Source of the DNA: Pseudomonas sp. PIC25
Lineage (GTDB): Bacteria; Pseudomonadota; Gammaproteobacteria; Pseudomonadales; Pseudomonadaceae
Reading direction: 5' to 3'
Length of the DNA stretch: 42,355 bases
Assembly (NCBI RefSeq): GCF_002286785.1
Contig: NZ_MUJY01000167.1
Coordinates: forward strand, 1 to 42,355
Shown here in pieces: positions 1 to 9,142 of this stretch. The position numbers were made by a program, and so were the translations under genes. Every line of letters begins with the position of its first letter. The stretch's first letter is position 1. Under the pieces are notes generated by a model. It saw only the letters and a program-made list of their open reading frames with translations, searched no databases and was not told where the DNA came from.

Positions 1-72
1 CTCAGTAGTGAAACGACGCATCGCCGATGGTAGTGTGGGGTTTCCCCATGTGAGAGTAGGTCATCGTCAAGC
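1..72 (+). rRNA. rrf: 5S ribosomal RNA, 3' part
   Basis: The first bases match the 3' half of pseudomonad 5S rRNA as I remember it, including the GAAACGACGCATCGCCGATG stretch, the GTGTGGGGTTTCCCCATG hairpin arm and the closing GTCATCGTCAAGC. The 5' half lies outside the window, so this is the tail of an rrn operon read rightward. The exact 3' end is approximate by one or two bases. Confidence 0.95.
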
Positions 73-80
73 ACCTATCC

Positions 81-114
81 CAAACCCCCAATCCGAGCAA
101 TCGGGTTGGGGTTT
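81..114 (+). terminator. rrn operon terminator
   Basis: A hairpin pairs AAACCCC with GGGGTTT, extended inward by AA/TT and CCGA/TCGG around a GCAA tetraloop. It starts 9 bases after the 5S end and is followed by GTCTTT. The position and strength fit an intrinsic terminator for the ribosomal operon. Confidence 0.85.
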
Positions 115-411
115 GTCTTTGCGCCTGGAAAAACTCAACGAAACGGCATTGCCGATAACGAGGGCTGCAAAGGCCGCGACAGGCCGGCGATTGGATATTG
201 GTCAGTATCTTGGGCTTTCTCCAACGATCTCTTCGCTGCTCCGGCTCCTTCACCGTCGAGCACGCCACTTCTACAGCCCCTGGCCAAACGCTTTTCAGGC
301 CTCGTCCTAGTCTCTGGTGCGCGGTCATGTCGCTCCGCCGTTCCCGTCTTGGCACTCGTTCGGCCGTTCGTTGACTAAACGGAGAGAGCCACTCTTTCCG
401 TAGCGAGTCCG
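115..411. other. intergenic stretch, no gene seen
   Basis: About 300 bases between the rrn terminator and the permease gene. Open frames here overlap each other without a ribosome binding site or any recognisable protein. A promoter for the downstream permease is expected here, but I cannot point to a convincing one. Confidence 0.5.
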
Positions 412-1476
412 ATGTCTAATTCAAGTCTGGAACACAAGACTTTTCTTTTGCTGCTGGTTGCGGTTTCCGTAGCGTTTGGCTGGGTACTGCTGCCATTCTC
501 CGGTGCGGTGTTCTGGGCGGCGGTACTTGCCATCCTATTTGCGCCTCTCCAACGTCGCCTCTATCGGCGCTTCCACAGCCGCAGCAACTTGAGCGCTTTG
601 CTCACCCTGACGGTCTGCGTGCTGCTGGCTGTGGTGCCGATGATGATCGTGACCGGTCTGGTGGTGCAGGAAGGGGCCAGCCTGTACAAGCGCATCGAAA
701 GCGGGGAGCTAGATATTGGCGCTTTCCTTGGGCAGATGAAAGATATGCTGCCATTGACCATTCGCCAGATGCTCGACCGTCTCGGCTTGAACGACCTCGG
801 TAGTTTGCGTGACAAGATGTCTAGCGGGGCGTTGCAGGGCAGTCAGTTCCTTGCCACCAAGGCGTTCAATTTCGGCCAGGACACCTTCCAGTTCGTGGTC
901 GGCTTCTTCGTCATGCTTTACCTGCTGTTCTTCTTCATCCGCGACGGCGGCGAACTAAGTGGGCAGATCAAGCGCGCCATTCCCCTCAGCGAAGCGCAGA
1001 AGCGCCGGCTGTTCAGTAAATTCACCCGAGTGGTACGGGCCACGGTGAAAGGCAACATTGTGGTGGCAGCGGCCCAGGGAGCGCTGGGTGGGCTGATCTT
1101 TATGGTCCTTGGTATTCCCAGCGCCTTGCTCTGGGGCGTGCTGATGGCGTTTCTTTCGCTGCTGCCGGCCATTGGCGCCGGCCTGGTTTGGGCTCCGGTG
1201 GCGGTGTACTTCCTGCTCAGCGGCGCGTTGTGGAAGGGTATGGTACTGGCCTTGTTTGGGATCTGCGTGATCGGCCTGGTAGATAACATCCTGCGGCCGA
1301 TCCTGGTGGGTAAGGACACTCGAATGCCGGACTATCTGGTGCTGATCTCTACGCTCGGTGGGCTGAGCCTGTTCGGCCTCAACGGATTCGTCATCGGCCC
1401 ACTGATCGCGGCCTTGTTCGTATCCTGCTGGGGCCTGTTCACCGATGGTAAGAGCGACCGCATCATCACATCCTGA
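412..1476 (+). CDS. AI-2E family transporter (YdiK/PerM-like permease)
   Basis: 354-residue inner-membrane protein of the AI-2E exporter family (PF01594), in which some members export autoinducer-2 and others act as Na+/H+ antiporters or have no known substrate. Hydrophobic segments lie near residues 9-45, 60-85, 155-180, 215-250, 255-310 and 315-348, with a long soluble loop in between, as usual for the family. The C-terminal signature VDNILRPILVGKDTRMPDYL (about 287-306) is characteristic. The ribosome binding site before the ATG is weak. The gene ends 6 bases from the end of the convergent nuoN, with no separate terminator visible. The substrate cannot be inferred from the sequence. Confidence 0.9.
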   Translation: MSNSSLEHKTFLLLLVAVSVAFGWVLLPFSGAVFWAAVLAILFAPLQRRLYRRFHSRSNLSALLTLTVCVLLAVVPMMIVTGLVVQEGASLYKRIESGELDIGAFLGQMKDMLPLTIRQMLDRLGLNDLGSLRDKMSSGALQGSQFLATKAFNFGQDTFQFVVGFFVMLYLLFFFIRDGGELSGQIKRAIPLSEAQKRRLFSKFTRVVRATVKGNIVVAAAQGALGGLIFMVLGIPSALLWGVLMAFLSLLPAIGAGLVWAPVAVYFLLSGALWKGMVLALFGICVIGLVDNILRPILVGKDTRMPDYLVLISTLGGLSLFGLNGFVIGPLIAALFVSCWGLFTDGKSDRIITS

Positions 1477-1482
1477 TTTGCC

Positions 1483-2955
1483 TCAGCCGAGGGCGGCGAT
1501 ACCGGCCTGCCGCGCCAGCTCCAGCAATGGCTGCGGATAGACACCAAGGAAGAATGCCAGCACAGCGATCGCCAGCAACATGATGCCCCCGGCCCGCTGA
1601 CCCCAGTTGAACGGCGCATCATGGCGGCGCAGGTTGGGTTCGAGCAGGAACAGCGTCACCATGACCCGCAGGTAGTAGAACAGGCCTATCGCGCTGCCCA
1701 GCACCAATGCCCCGATCAGCCACCAGAGCCGCGCCTCGACACCCACTGCGACCAGGTAGAACTTGCCGATGAACCCGGCGGTGAGCGGGATGCCGGCGAG
1801 TGAAAGCATCATCACGGTCAGCACCGCGGTCAGATACGGGCGGCGCCAGAACAACCCGCGATACTCGTACAGGGCATCGGCATCGCGACCGCTGTAGGGG
1901 GTCGACATCAGGGTGATCACGCCGAACGCGCCGAGGCTGGTGAGCACATAGGTCAGCAGGTAGACGCTCACGGCTTCCACCGCCAGGCCCTGGCTGGCCA
2001 CCAGCGCCACCAGCAGATAGCCGAAGTGGGCGATGGAGGAGTAGCCGAGCAGCCGCTTGAGGTTGCTTTGCAGCAGCGCCAGCAGGTTGCCGATTAGGAT
2101 CGAGGCGATGGCGATCAGCGCCAGCAGATCGTGCAGCCAGGGGTTGGCGCCGGCCGGGGCGAGCTGGAACAGCCGAAGCAGCGCGGCGAATACCGCCACC
2201 TTGCTGGCCGTGGCGAGAAACGCGGTGACGGGCGCCGGTGCGCCTTGGTAGACATCCGGCGTCCACAGATGGAAGGGCACCAGCGACAGCTTGAACGCCA
2301 GCCCGACCAACAGCATGCCCATGCCGATCTGGATCAGCGGGGCGGTTCCGGCAGTGCTTTCCAGCGTTGCGCCGACACCGGTGAAGCCCAGTGTGCCGGA
2401 CCCGGCATAGAGCAGCGCCATGCCGAACAACAGAAAGGCCGAACCGGCGGCGGACAGCACCATGTACTTGATGCCGGCTTCCAGCGAATGCCGGTTGAAG
2501 AAGGCGTAGGCGACCAGGCCGTAAGTGGGCACCGACAGCAGCTCCAGGCCGATGAACAATCCAGCCAGGTGCTGCGCGCTGACCAGCACCAGGCCACCGG
2601 CGGCGGCCAGCAGCATCAGCAGATAGAACTCCTCGCGGTTGCCCGGATAGCCGGAACGGCCGGAGTCGCCGAGGTAGGCATGGGCCAGGGTCAGGCAGGC
2701 GAGGGTGGCGACCAGCACCAAGGCCATGTAGAAGCAGGCGAAGCGGTCCACCAGCAGCAGGGGCGTGACTTCCAGGGGCGCCACGCCCAGCGCCGGGATG
2801 ACCGACAGCAGCGAGAGGTTCAGGCCGATCACCGACAGCACGAACGTGAGGCTGTGGTGCCGCCGCCAGGCGATGGCCAGCATCACCGCGACGATGGTGG
2901 CGGACAGCACCAGCAGAGGCAGCAGGGCGACGAAGTGGGGAGTGCTCAGGTCCAT
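1483..2955 (-). CDS. nuoN: NADH-quinone oxidoreductase subunit N
   Basis: 490-residue membrane subunit of complex I, one of the three antiporter-like proton-channel subunits (L, M, N). It is hydrophobic throughout, with about 14 membrane segments and the family pattern including GLELLSVPTYGLVAY (about 137-151) and the YSSIAHFGYLLVAL helix near the middle, where conserved Lys and His residues carry protons. It is the last gene of the operon, 7 bases after nuoM. The length matches E. coli NuoN (485). It sits in the inner membrane between J/K and M. Confidence 0.97.
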   Translation of the reverse strand: MDLSTPHFVALLPLLVLSATIVAVMLAIAWRRHHSLTFVLSVIGLNLSLLSVIPALGVAPLEVTPLLLVDRFACFYMALVLVATLACLTLAHAYLGDSGRSGYPGNREEFYLLMLLAAAGGLVLVSAQHLAGLFIGLELLSVPTYGLVAYAFFNRHSLEAGIKYMVLSAAGSAFLLFGMALLYAGSGTLGFTGVGATLESTAGTAPLIQIGMGMLLVGLAFKLSLVPFHLWTPDVYQGAPAPVTAFLATASKVAVFAALLRLFQLAPAGANPWLHDLLALIAIASILIGNLLALLQSNLKRLLGYSSIAHFGYLLVALVASQGLAVEAVSVYLLTYVLTSLGAFGVITLMSTPYSGRDADALYEYRGLFWRRPYLTAVLTVMMLSLAGIPLTAGFIGKFYLVAVGVEARLWWLIGALVLGSAIGLFYYLRVMVTLFLLEPNLRRHDAPFNWGQRAGGIMLLAIAVLAFFLGVYPQPLLELARQAGIAALG

Positions 2956-2962
2956 GCGCTGA

Positions 2963-4495
2963 CTACCGGGTCGAAACCAGTTGAGAGAGGGCCGCGCCCA
3001 GCCACTGCTGGACGCCGTGCATGCTGGCCGCCGAGGTGTCCAGCAGCGGCTGCGGATAGAGGCCGAGCAGTACCAGCAGGCCGATCAGGCCGAACATCAT
3101 GGCCTGCTCGCGGCCGTTCAGCCCGACCAGCGCGGACTCGTCGCGGGCGGGACCGTAGAAGGCGCGCTGCATCACGATCAGCGAGTAGATCGAGGCCAGC
3201 ACCAGCCCGCCGGTGGCGAGGGCCGCGACGAGGGGGACCGCTTGGAAGCTGCCCAGCAGAATGAGAAATTCGCCGATGAAGTTGCCTGTGCCAGGCAGCC
3301 CGAGGGAGGCGGCGGAGAAGAACAGCATTACCCCCGGCAGATAGTTCAACCGGCCCCAGAGCCCGCCCATCTGGCGCATGTCGCGGGTATGCAGGCGTTC
3401 GTAGAGCTGGCCGCAGAGGATGAACAGCGCGGCGGCGGACAGGCCGTGGGCGACCATCTGCACCACCACGCCCTGCAGTGCCAACGGATTGCCGGAGTAG
3501 ATGCCGATCAGCACGAAGCCCATGTGCGACACGCTGGTGTACGCCACCTGCCGCTTGATGTCGGTCTGGGCGAAGGCCAGCAGGGCGCCATAGACGATGC
3601 CGAGCAAGCCGAGCCACATGGCGATCGGCGCGAATTCCGCCGAGGCGTTGGGAAACAGCGGCACGCCGAAGCGGAGCAGGCCGTAGGCGGCGGTCTTCAG
3701 GAGGATGCCGGCGAGGTCCACCGAACCGGCGGTGGGGGCCTGGGCATGGGCATCGGGCAGCCAGGAGTGCACCGGCACCACCGGCAGCTTCACCGCGAAG
3801 GCGACGAAGAAGCCAAGCATCAGCAGGTACTCGGTGCCGGGGGAGAGGTTGGCTTGCAGCAGCAGCGAATAATCGAAGGTGAGCACGCCGGTGTCGTTGA
3901 AGTTGACGAACACCAGACCGAGGATCGCCACCAGCATGATCAGACCGCTGGCCTGGGTGAAGATGAAGAACTTGGTCGCCGCGTTGATCCGCGAACTCCG
4001 CCCGTCCTCCGCGCTGTGCCCCCAGAGCGCAATGAGGAAGTACATCGGCACCAGCATCATTTCCCAGAAGAAAAAGAACAGGAACAGGTCGAGGGCGAGG
4101 AATACCCCGATCACGCCGCCGAGAATCCACATCAGGTTCAGGTGGAAGAAGCCGACGTGCTTCTGGATTTCCTTCCACGAGCAGAGCACCGAGAGCACGC
4201 CGAGCAGGCCGGTGAGCAGGATCATCAGCAGCGACAGTCCGTCCAGGGCCAGGTGCAGGTTGATGCCGAAGCGCTGAATCCACGGGTACTTGAATTCCAG
4301 TTCCCAGGCCTGCCCGTCGCCGGGTGTGGGCGCGAGGTGGAATTCGCCCTGGCTCCACAGCCAGAGGCCGAGCAGCAGCACCAGCGTCATGGTGGCCAGC
4401 GCCAGCCAGCGCGGCAGGGTGAGGCTGAAGCGCTCGGCCAGCCAGCAGAGCAGGCCGCCGATGAAGGGGATCAGGATCAGCCAGGGCAGAATCAT
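2963..4495 (-). CDS. nuoM: NADH-quinone oxidoreductase subunit M
   Basis: 510-residue antiporter-like proton-channel subunit of complex I. It shows about 14 membrane helices and family motifs such as FFFWEMMLVPMYFLIALWG (helix 5 glutamate and neighbours), LPVVPVHSWLPDAHAQAPT and the VAYTSVSHMGFVLIGI discontinuous-helix region. A GGAGAA ribosome binding site precedes the ATG. It follows nuoL after 65 bases, a looser gap than most in the operon, and precedes nuoN by 7. Confidence 0.97.
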   Translation of the reverse strand: MILPWLILIPFIGGLLCWLAERFSLTLPRWLALATMTLVLLLGLWLWSQGEFHLAPTPGDGQAWELEFKYPWIQRFGINLHLALDGLSLLMILLTGLLGVLSVLCSWKEIQKHVGFFHLNLMWILGGVIGVFLALDLFLFFFFWEMMLVPMYFLIALWGHSAEDGRSSRINAATKFFIFTQASGLIMLVAILGLVFVNFNDTGVLTFDYSLLLQANLSPGTEYLLMLGFFVAFAVKLPVVPVHSWLPDAHAQAPTAGSVDLAGILLKTAAYGLLRFGVPLFPNASAEFAPIAMWLGLLGIVYGALLAFAQTDIKRQVAYTSVSHMGFVLIGIYSGNPLALQGVVVQMVAHGLSAAALFILCGQLYERLHTRDMRQMGGLWGRLNYLPGVMLFFSAASLGLPGTGNFIGEFLILLGSFQAVPLVAALATGGLVLASIYSLIVMQRAFYGPARDESALVGLNGREQAMMFGLIGLLVLLGLYPQPLLDTSAASMHGVQQWLGAALSQLVSTR

Positions 4496-4560
4496 CTCGG
4501 GCTCGTTCTCCGTTCAGTCCGTGTCGCCAATGGCGGTCGCTCGCCGGCCCATGTTCATGT

Positions 4561-6402
4561 CTACACCAACGCCAGAGCGCCGAGCAGCAGGACCGCGCCG
4601 CCGGCCAGGGAAGCGGCGTACCAGCGCAAGCGGCCGCTTTCGGTCTGGCTCATCAGCCGGTTGCCGCCTTTCGCCAGCTTCGGAATCTGGGTGATGCCCC
4701 GGTCGAACGGGTCGCGCCCGAGCAATCGGCAGAGCAACAGGTAGGGCTGCACGAACAGCCTGTCGTAGAGCCAGTCGAAGCCCCAGGCGGCATACCACCA
4801 AGCAGCGAAGAAGCGGCCCGGAGCGCTTTCTGCGAGGCGCGTGACGAACCGCCGTTGGCCGAGGAAGAGCAGGGCGGCCAGGACGATGCCGGATACCGCG
4901 ATCACGCCGGACAGTAGTTCCAGACTGTGCTTGGCCTCGCCGCCGGCTTCCCCCGCACTGGTTGGCAGCACCGTGGCCAGCGGTGGGTGGATCAGCGCAC
5001 CGATGAACGTGGACAGCACCAGCAGTACGCCCAGCGGTAGCCAGTGGCTGACGCCGTGGCCTGCATGGACCTCGGTCTTCGCTTCGCCGTGGAAGGCGAT
5101 GAAGATCAGGCGGAAGGTGTACAGCGAGGTGAGGAAGGCGCCGATCAGGCCCACCAACAGCAGGGTCCGATGACCGCTGGCGAAGGCTTCCCAGAGGATC
5201 TCATCCTTCGAGTAAAAACCGGCGGTAATGAACGGCAATGCCGCCAGCGCCGAGCCTCCAACGAGAAAGCAGGCGTAGGCCAGCGGCAGCGGCCGGCGCA
5301 GGCCGCCCATCTTGAAGATGTTCTGCTCATGGTGGCAGGCAAGGATCACAGCACCGGAGGCGAGGAACAGCAGGGCCTTGAAGAAAGCATGGGTCATCAG
5401 ATGGAAGATCGCGCCGCTCCAGGCGCCGACGCCGAGGGCGAGGAACATGTAGCCGATCTGGCTCATGGTGGAGTAGGCGAGGATACGCTTGATATCGGTC
5501 TGCACCAGGGCGGCGAAGCCGGCCAACAGCAGCGTCAACGCGCCGACGATGCCGACCAGCTCCAGTGTCGCCGGCGCCAGGCTGAATAGGCCGTGGCAGC
5601 GGGCGATCAGGTAGACGCCGGCAGTCACCATGGTCGCCGCGTGGATCAAGGCGGAAACCGGCGTCGGGCCGGCCATGGCGTCGGCCAGCCAGGTCTGCAA
5701 CGGCAATTGCGCGGACTTGCCGACCGCCCCGCCGAGCAGCAACAGCGTGGCCAGGGTCAGTTGCGGATCGCCGCTGGCGAAGCGTTGTGGCGCCAGGGTC
5801 AATAGCTCTTGGATGTGCAGGGTGCCAAGCGCGTGGAAGAGGATGAACAGGCCGATGGCCATGAACACATCGCCGACGCGGGTGACGATGAACGCCTTCA
5901 GCGCCGCCGCGCCATTGGCCGGGTTGCTGTAGTAGAAGCCGATCAACAGGTAGCTGCACAGGCCCACGCCTTCCCAGCCGAGGTAGAGCAGCAGCAGGTT
6001 ATCGGCCAGAACCAGGAACAGCATGCTGGCGACGAACAGGTTCATGTAGGCGAAGAAGCGTGAGTAGCCTTCCTCGCCGCGCATGTACCAGGAGGCGAAC
6101 AGGTGGATCAGGAAGCCGACGCCGGTCACCACGCCGAGCATGGTCAGCGACAGGCCATCGAGATGCAGGGCGACTGCAGGGCGGAAGTCCTCCACCACCA
6201 GCCATTGCCAGAGTATCTGCACATGGGGAGCGCCACCCGCTGCGAGGAACTGCCAGCCGGCATACAGCGCCACCAGCGCCGACAGCCCCACCGAACCGAC
6301 GCCGATCAGCGCCGCGAGGTTTTCCGACAGACGCCCACGGGATAGCGCCAGGACGACGAAGCCGAGCAGGGGAAAGGCAATGGACAGAAAGAGCAGGTTC
6401 AT
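4561..6402 (-). CDS. nuoL: NADH-quinone oxidoreductase subunit L
   Basis: 613-residue distal antiporter-like subunit of complex I. The N-terminal 500 residues form the proton-channel core, with motifs [19 protein letters not shown] (about 134-152) and [20 protein letters not shown] (about 230-249). The C-terminus carries the long lateral helix and an extra membrane segment that brace subunits M and N in known structures. Length equals that of E. coli NuoL. The start overlaps the nuoK stop by 4 bases (ATGA), implying translational coupling. Confidence 0.97.
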   Translation of the reverse strand: MNLLFLSIAFPLLGFVVLALSRGRLSENLAALIGVGSVGLSALVALYAGWQFLAAGGAPHVQILWQWLVVEDFRPAVALHLDGLSLTMLGVVTGVGFLIHLFASWYMRGEEGYSRFFAYMNLFVASMLFLVLADNLLLLYLGWEGVGLCSYLLIGFYYSNPANGAAALKAFIVTRVGDVFMAIGLFILFHALGTLHIQELLTLAPQRFASGDPQLTLATLLLLGGAVGKSAQLPLQTWLADAMAGPTPVSALIHAATMVTAGVYLIARCHGLFSLAPATLELVGIVGALTLLLAGFAALVQTDIKRILAYSTMSQIGYMFLALGVGAWSGAIFHLMTHAFFKALLFLASGAVILACHHEQNIFKMGGLRRPLPLAYACFLVGGSALAALPFITAGFYSKDEILWEAFASGHRTLLLVGLIGAFLTSLYTFRLIFIAFHGEAKTEVHAGHGVSHWLPLGVLLVLSTFIGALIHPPLATVLPTSAGEAGGEAKHSLELLSGVIAVSGIVLAALLFLGQRRFVTRLAESAPGRFFAAWWYAAWGFDWLYDRLFVQPYLLLCRLLGRDPFDRGITQIPKLAKGGNRLMSQTESGRLRWYAASLAGGAVLLLGALALV

Positions 6403-6707
6403 CCGCGCATCTCGCTGGCAGCGTCGATATCCAGGGTGTCGAAACGGCGATAGAGCTGAAGCAGGATCGCCAGCCCGATGCTGGCCTCGGCCGCGGCCAG
6501 GCTGAGCACCAGGACGAACATGATCTGCCCGTCGGCCTGGGCCCAGCGGCTACCGGCCACGACGAAGGCGAGGGCGGCGGCGTTCATCATGATCTCCAGG
6601 CTCATCAGTACGAACAGAATGTTGCGCCGTACCAGCAGGCCGACCAGCCCCAGGCTGAAGAGCAGGCCGGCGACTGCAAGGCCGTGTTCCATGGGCAATC
6701 CGGGCAT
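6399..6707 (-). CDS. nuoK: NADH-quinone oxidoreductase subunit K
   Basis: 102-residue, three-helix membrane subunit homologous to MrpC. It has the conserved [20 protein letters not shown] segment containing the helix-2 glutamate (about residue 36) required for proton transfer, and a second membrane glutamate near residue 72 ([11 protein letters not shown]). It lies 3 bases after nuoJ and overlaps nuoL by 4 bases. Confidence 0.97.
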   Translation of the reverse strand: MPGLPMEHGLAVAGLLFSLGLVGLLVRRNILFVLMSLEIMMNAAALAFVVAGSRWAQADGQIMFVLVLSLAAAEASIGLAILLQLYRRFDTLDIDAASEMRG

Positions 6708-6710
6708 GAA

Positions 6711-7211
6711 TTACTCCTTCGCCTCGTGGCGTCCGAGGTGGTAGGCGGCAACCAGTGCGGCGAGCAGCAGCATGGAGGCTAGCTCCACCGCCAATAGGTA
6801 AGGTCCATACAGGCTGATCCCGACTGCCTTGGCATCGACGGTTTCCAGCCCGGCCGGTATGCCCAGGTAGCCCTTCACCAATACCCAGGTCAGTTCGCCG
6901 AACAGCAGCAGGGAGAGCAGCGCCGGACCGATCCACATACCCGGACGGAGCCAGCGACGTTCCTGCTCGATGGCCGCCTGGCCGAGGTTGAGCATCATCA
7001 CCACGAAGACGAACAGCACCATGATCGCCCCGGCGTAGACGATGATCTCCAGCACCCCGGCGAAGGGTGCACCGAGTGCGAAGAAGCACATGGACACCGC
7101 CAGCAGCGAGACGATCAGGTAGAGCAGGGCATGCACCGGGTTGGTGTGAGTGATCACCCGCAAGGTGGCGAGGAAGGCGATGCCGGCCGAGAAGTAGAAG
7201 GCGAATTGCAT
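6711..7211 (-). CDS. nuoJ: NADH-quinone oxidoreductase subunit J
   Basis: 166-residue membrane subunit with five helices. The conserved third helix IIVYAGAIMVLFVFVVMMLN (about 56-75) carries the pi-bulge glycine region that rearranges during turnover in complex I structures. It has its own AAGGAG ribosome binding site just upstream of the ATG. Unlike the rest of the operon, it is separated from the preceding gene (nuoI) by 385 bases of repeat-bearing DNA. Confidence 0.97.
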   Translation of the reverse strand: MQFAFYFSAGIAFLATLRVITHTNPVHALLYLIVSLLAVSMCFFALGAPFAGVLEIIVYAGAIMVLFVFVVMMLNLGQAAIEQERRWLRPGMWIGPALLSLLLFGELTWVLVKGYLGIPAGLETVDAKAVGISLYGPYLLAVELASMLLLAALVAAYHLGRHEAKE

Positions 7212-7596
7212 CAGGCGCTCCTTGGCATGGAGACAGGGTAGGGCTTATGGGCGTTCGCCTGCTGGCATAGGCAGGGTAGTGGATGGAGGGTGGCCTTGTT
7301 TGTGTGTAAGGCGATGCTCCGCCCCCTCACCCCAGCCCTCTCCCCAATGGGGCGAAGGGGTATCCGAGTGGGATTGCTCCATCCGTGCCTGGATTCCTTT
7401 GGGCAGGGCCCGCAGGCCGGAGGAGAGTCATACATCGTACTACCGGACTGCACATACCAACTCTCTCGCCCCTCTGGGGAGAGGGTTGGGGTGAGGGGAC
7501 GGACTCCCGGCAGACGAAGAACCTCAATCCCACTCCGAACAAGCCCAGGTACCGTCCCAACTATCCAGCCCGAAAACCCAAGACCCGACGCCCGCC
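7212..7596. repeat. nuoI-nuoJ gap with an inverted pair of GC-rich repeats
   Basis: No gene is seen in this 385-base gap. Two copies of a repeat face each other. The left copy begins about 7323 (CCCCTCACCCCAGCCCTCTC) and the right copy ends about 7497 (its complement, CCCCTCACCCCAACCCTCTC). The arms are 24 bases long with one G/A difference and are separated by 127 bases. Each copy also carries a short internal hairpin (TCTCCCC with GGGGCGA beside it). Short repeats of this CTCACCCCAACCCTCTCCC type occur between genes in several proteobacteria. The ribosome binding site of nuoJ next to the gap is intact. Confidence 0.85.
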
Positions 7597-8142
7597 TCAT
7601 GGCATCAACCCCTTCACATTCACCGGCTCCGCCTCGTTCTTCGCAGCGCCCTTGGGCTTGCCGGCGATGGCCATGCCGGCTACGCGGTAGAAGTTGTAGC
7701 CGTGGTCCTTGCCCGGCCCGGAGATGAGCAGGTCTTCCTTTTCGTACACCAGTTGCTGGCGGTCGTACTCGCACATCTCGAAGTCCGGCGTGAGCTGGAT
7801 GGCACTGGTCGGGCAGGCTTCCTCGCACAGGCCGCAGAAGATGCAGCGGGAGAAGTTGATGCGGAAGAATTCCGGGTACCAGCGGCCGTCGGGCTTTTCC
7901 GCCTTCTGCAGGGAGATGCAGGCCACCGGGCAGGCCACCGCGCAGAGGTTGCAGGCCACGCAGCGCTCCTCGCCGTCGGGGTCGCGGGTCAGGACGATGC
8001 GGCCACGGTAGCGGGGCGGCAGGTACACCGGCTCTTCCGGATACTGCAGGGTGTCGCGCTTGCGGAAGGCGTGGGAAAAGATCATCACCAGGCTGCGCAA
8101 CTGGGTGTAAGTGCCGTGGAGAATATGCAGGATTTCTTTCAT
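7597..8142 (-). CDS. nuoI: NADH-quinone oxidoreductase subunit I (2 x 4Fe-4S)
   Basis: 181-residue ferredoxin-like subunit of the peripheral arm that carries clusters N6a and N6b on the path to quinone. The two cluster motifs are [12 protein letters not shown] (about 60-71) and [12 protein letters not shown] (about 99-110). The chosen start, [12 protein letters not shown], fits the family. A longer frame upstream runs into nuoH and is not needed. The gene starts 10 bases after nuoH and is the last gene before the repeat-containing gap. Confidence 0.97.
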   Translation of the reverse strand: MKEILHILHGTYTQLRSLVMIFSHAFRKRDTLQYPEEPVYLPPRYRGRIVLTRDPDGEERCVACNLCAVACPVACISLQKAEKPDGRWYPEFFRINFSRCIFCGLCEEACPTSAIQLTPDFEMCEYDRQQLVYEKEDLLISGPGKDHGYNFYRVAGMAIAGKPKGAAKNEAEPVNVKGLMP

Positions 8143-8152
8143 CTCCGTCTCC

Positions 8153-9142
8153 TCAGCGGGCAGCCAGCACGAAGGCACCGGTCACCAGCAGGTTGATCAG
8201 GGTCAGCGGCAGACAAACTTTCCAACTGAACGCCATCACCTGGTCGTAGCGCGGCCGCGGCACCGAAGCGCGTAGCAGGATGAACAGCATGATGAAGAAC
8301 GCCGTCTTAAGCGCGAACCAGACGAAGGACAGTGAGGGCAGGAGGCCGAACGGCCCGTGCCAGCCGCCGAAGAACAAGGTCACAAGCAGCGCAGAGATGA
8401 GCACGATGCCGATGTACTCGCCAACGAAGAACATGCCCCATTTCATGCCGGCGTATTCGATGTGATACCCGTCGGCCAGCTCCTGTTCCGCTTCCGGCTG
8501 GTCGAACGGGTGACGGTGCGTCACCGCGACGCCGGCGATGAAAAAGGTAGCGAAGCCGAGGAACTGCGGAAGGATGAACCACACGCCATCCGCCTGGGCT
8601 TGGACGATGTCGCGCATGTTGAAGGAACCGGCCTGGGCCACCACGCCCATCAGCGCCAGGCCCATGAACACCTCGTAGGAGAGCGTCTGCGCCGACGCGC
8701 GTAGAGCGCCGAGCAGGGCGAACTTGTTGTTGCTCGACCAGCCGGCGAAGAGCACCGCGTAGACCGCCAGGCCGGCCATGCCGAAGAAGAACAGCAGGCC
8801 GATATTCAGATCGGCGACGCCCCAGGTCGGTGTCACCGGCACCACGGCGAAGGCGATCAGCAGCGCACTCATGGCGACGATGGGGGCCAGGGTGAAGATC
8901 AGCCGGTCGGCGAACGGCGGCGTCCAGTCCTCCTTGAAGAACATCTTGATCATGTCCGCACCGAGCTGGAAAGCACCGAACGGACCGACCCGGTTCGGCC
9001 CATAGCGGTCCTGCCAGAGCCCGAGCAGGCGCCGCTCCACCCAGCTCAGCAGGGCACCGGTGACCACCACCACCAGGAGGATGACGATGGCTTTGAGCAC
9101 GGCCACCAGCACGGCGATCACGTCCGCAGTCAGCCAGCTCAT
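8153..9142 (-). CDS. nuoH: NADH-quinone oxidoreductase subunit H
   Basis: 329-residue membrane subunit joining the peripheral and membrane arms and forming much of the quinone chamber. It has about eight helices, the early [20 protein letters not shown] motif (about 35-54), and the acidic third-loop region [19 protein letters not shown]. The start at MSWLTADV overlaps the nuoG stop by 4 bases (ATGA), which makes it preferable to the frame start 10 codons upstream. The length matches E. coli NuoH (325). Confidence 0.97.
   Translation of the reverse strand: MSWLTADVIAVLVAVLKAIVILLVVVVTGALLSWVERRLLGLWQDRYGPNRVGPFGAFQLGADMIKMFFKEDWTPPFADRLIFTLAPIVAMSALLIAFAVVPVTPTWGVADLNIGLLFFFGMAGLAVYAVLFAGWSSNNKFALLGALRASAQTLSYEVFMGLALMGVVAQAGSFNMRDIVQAQADGVWFILPQFLGFATFFIAGVAVTHRHPFDQPEAEQELADGYHIEYAGMKWGMFFVGEYIGIVLISALLVTLFFGGWHGPFGLLPSLSFVWFALKTAFFIMLFILLRASVPRPRYDQVMAFSWKVCLPLTLINLLVTGAFVLAAR

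Noticed and set aside
2131-4744. Long plus-strand open frames opposite nuoN, nuoM and nuoL
   Set aside because: They are antisense shadows in high-GC DNA. They are rich in Gln, Gly, Arg and His, show no known motifs, and the opposite strand encodes unmistakable complex I subunits.
7212-7596. CRISPR array or insertion sequence in the nuoI-nuoJ gap
   Set aside because: There are only two repeat copies, in inverted orientation, with no transposase frame and no regular spacers.
7211-7828. 205-codon minus-strand frame bridging the nuoI-nuoJ gap
   Set aside because: It overlaps nuoI out of frame and reads through the inverted repeats. There is no ribosome binding site or homology.
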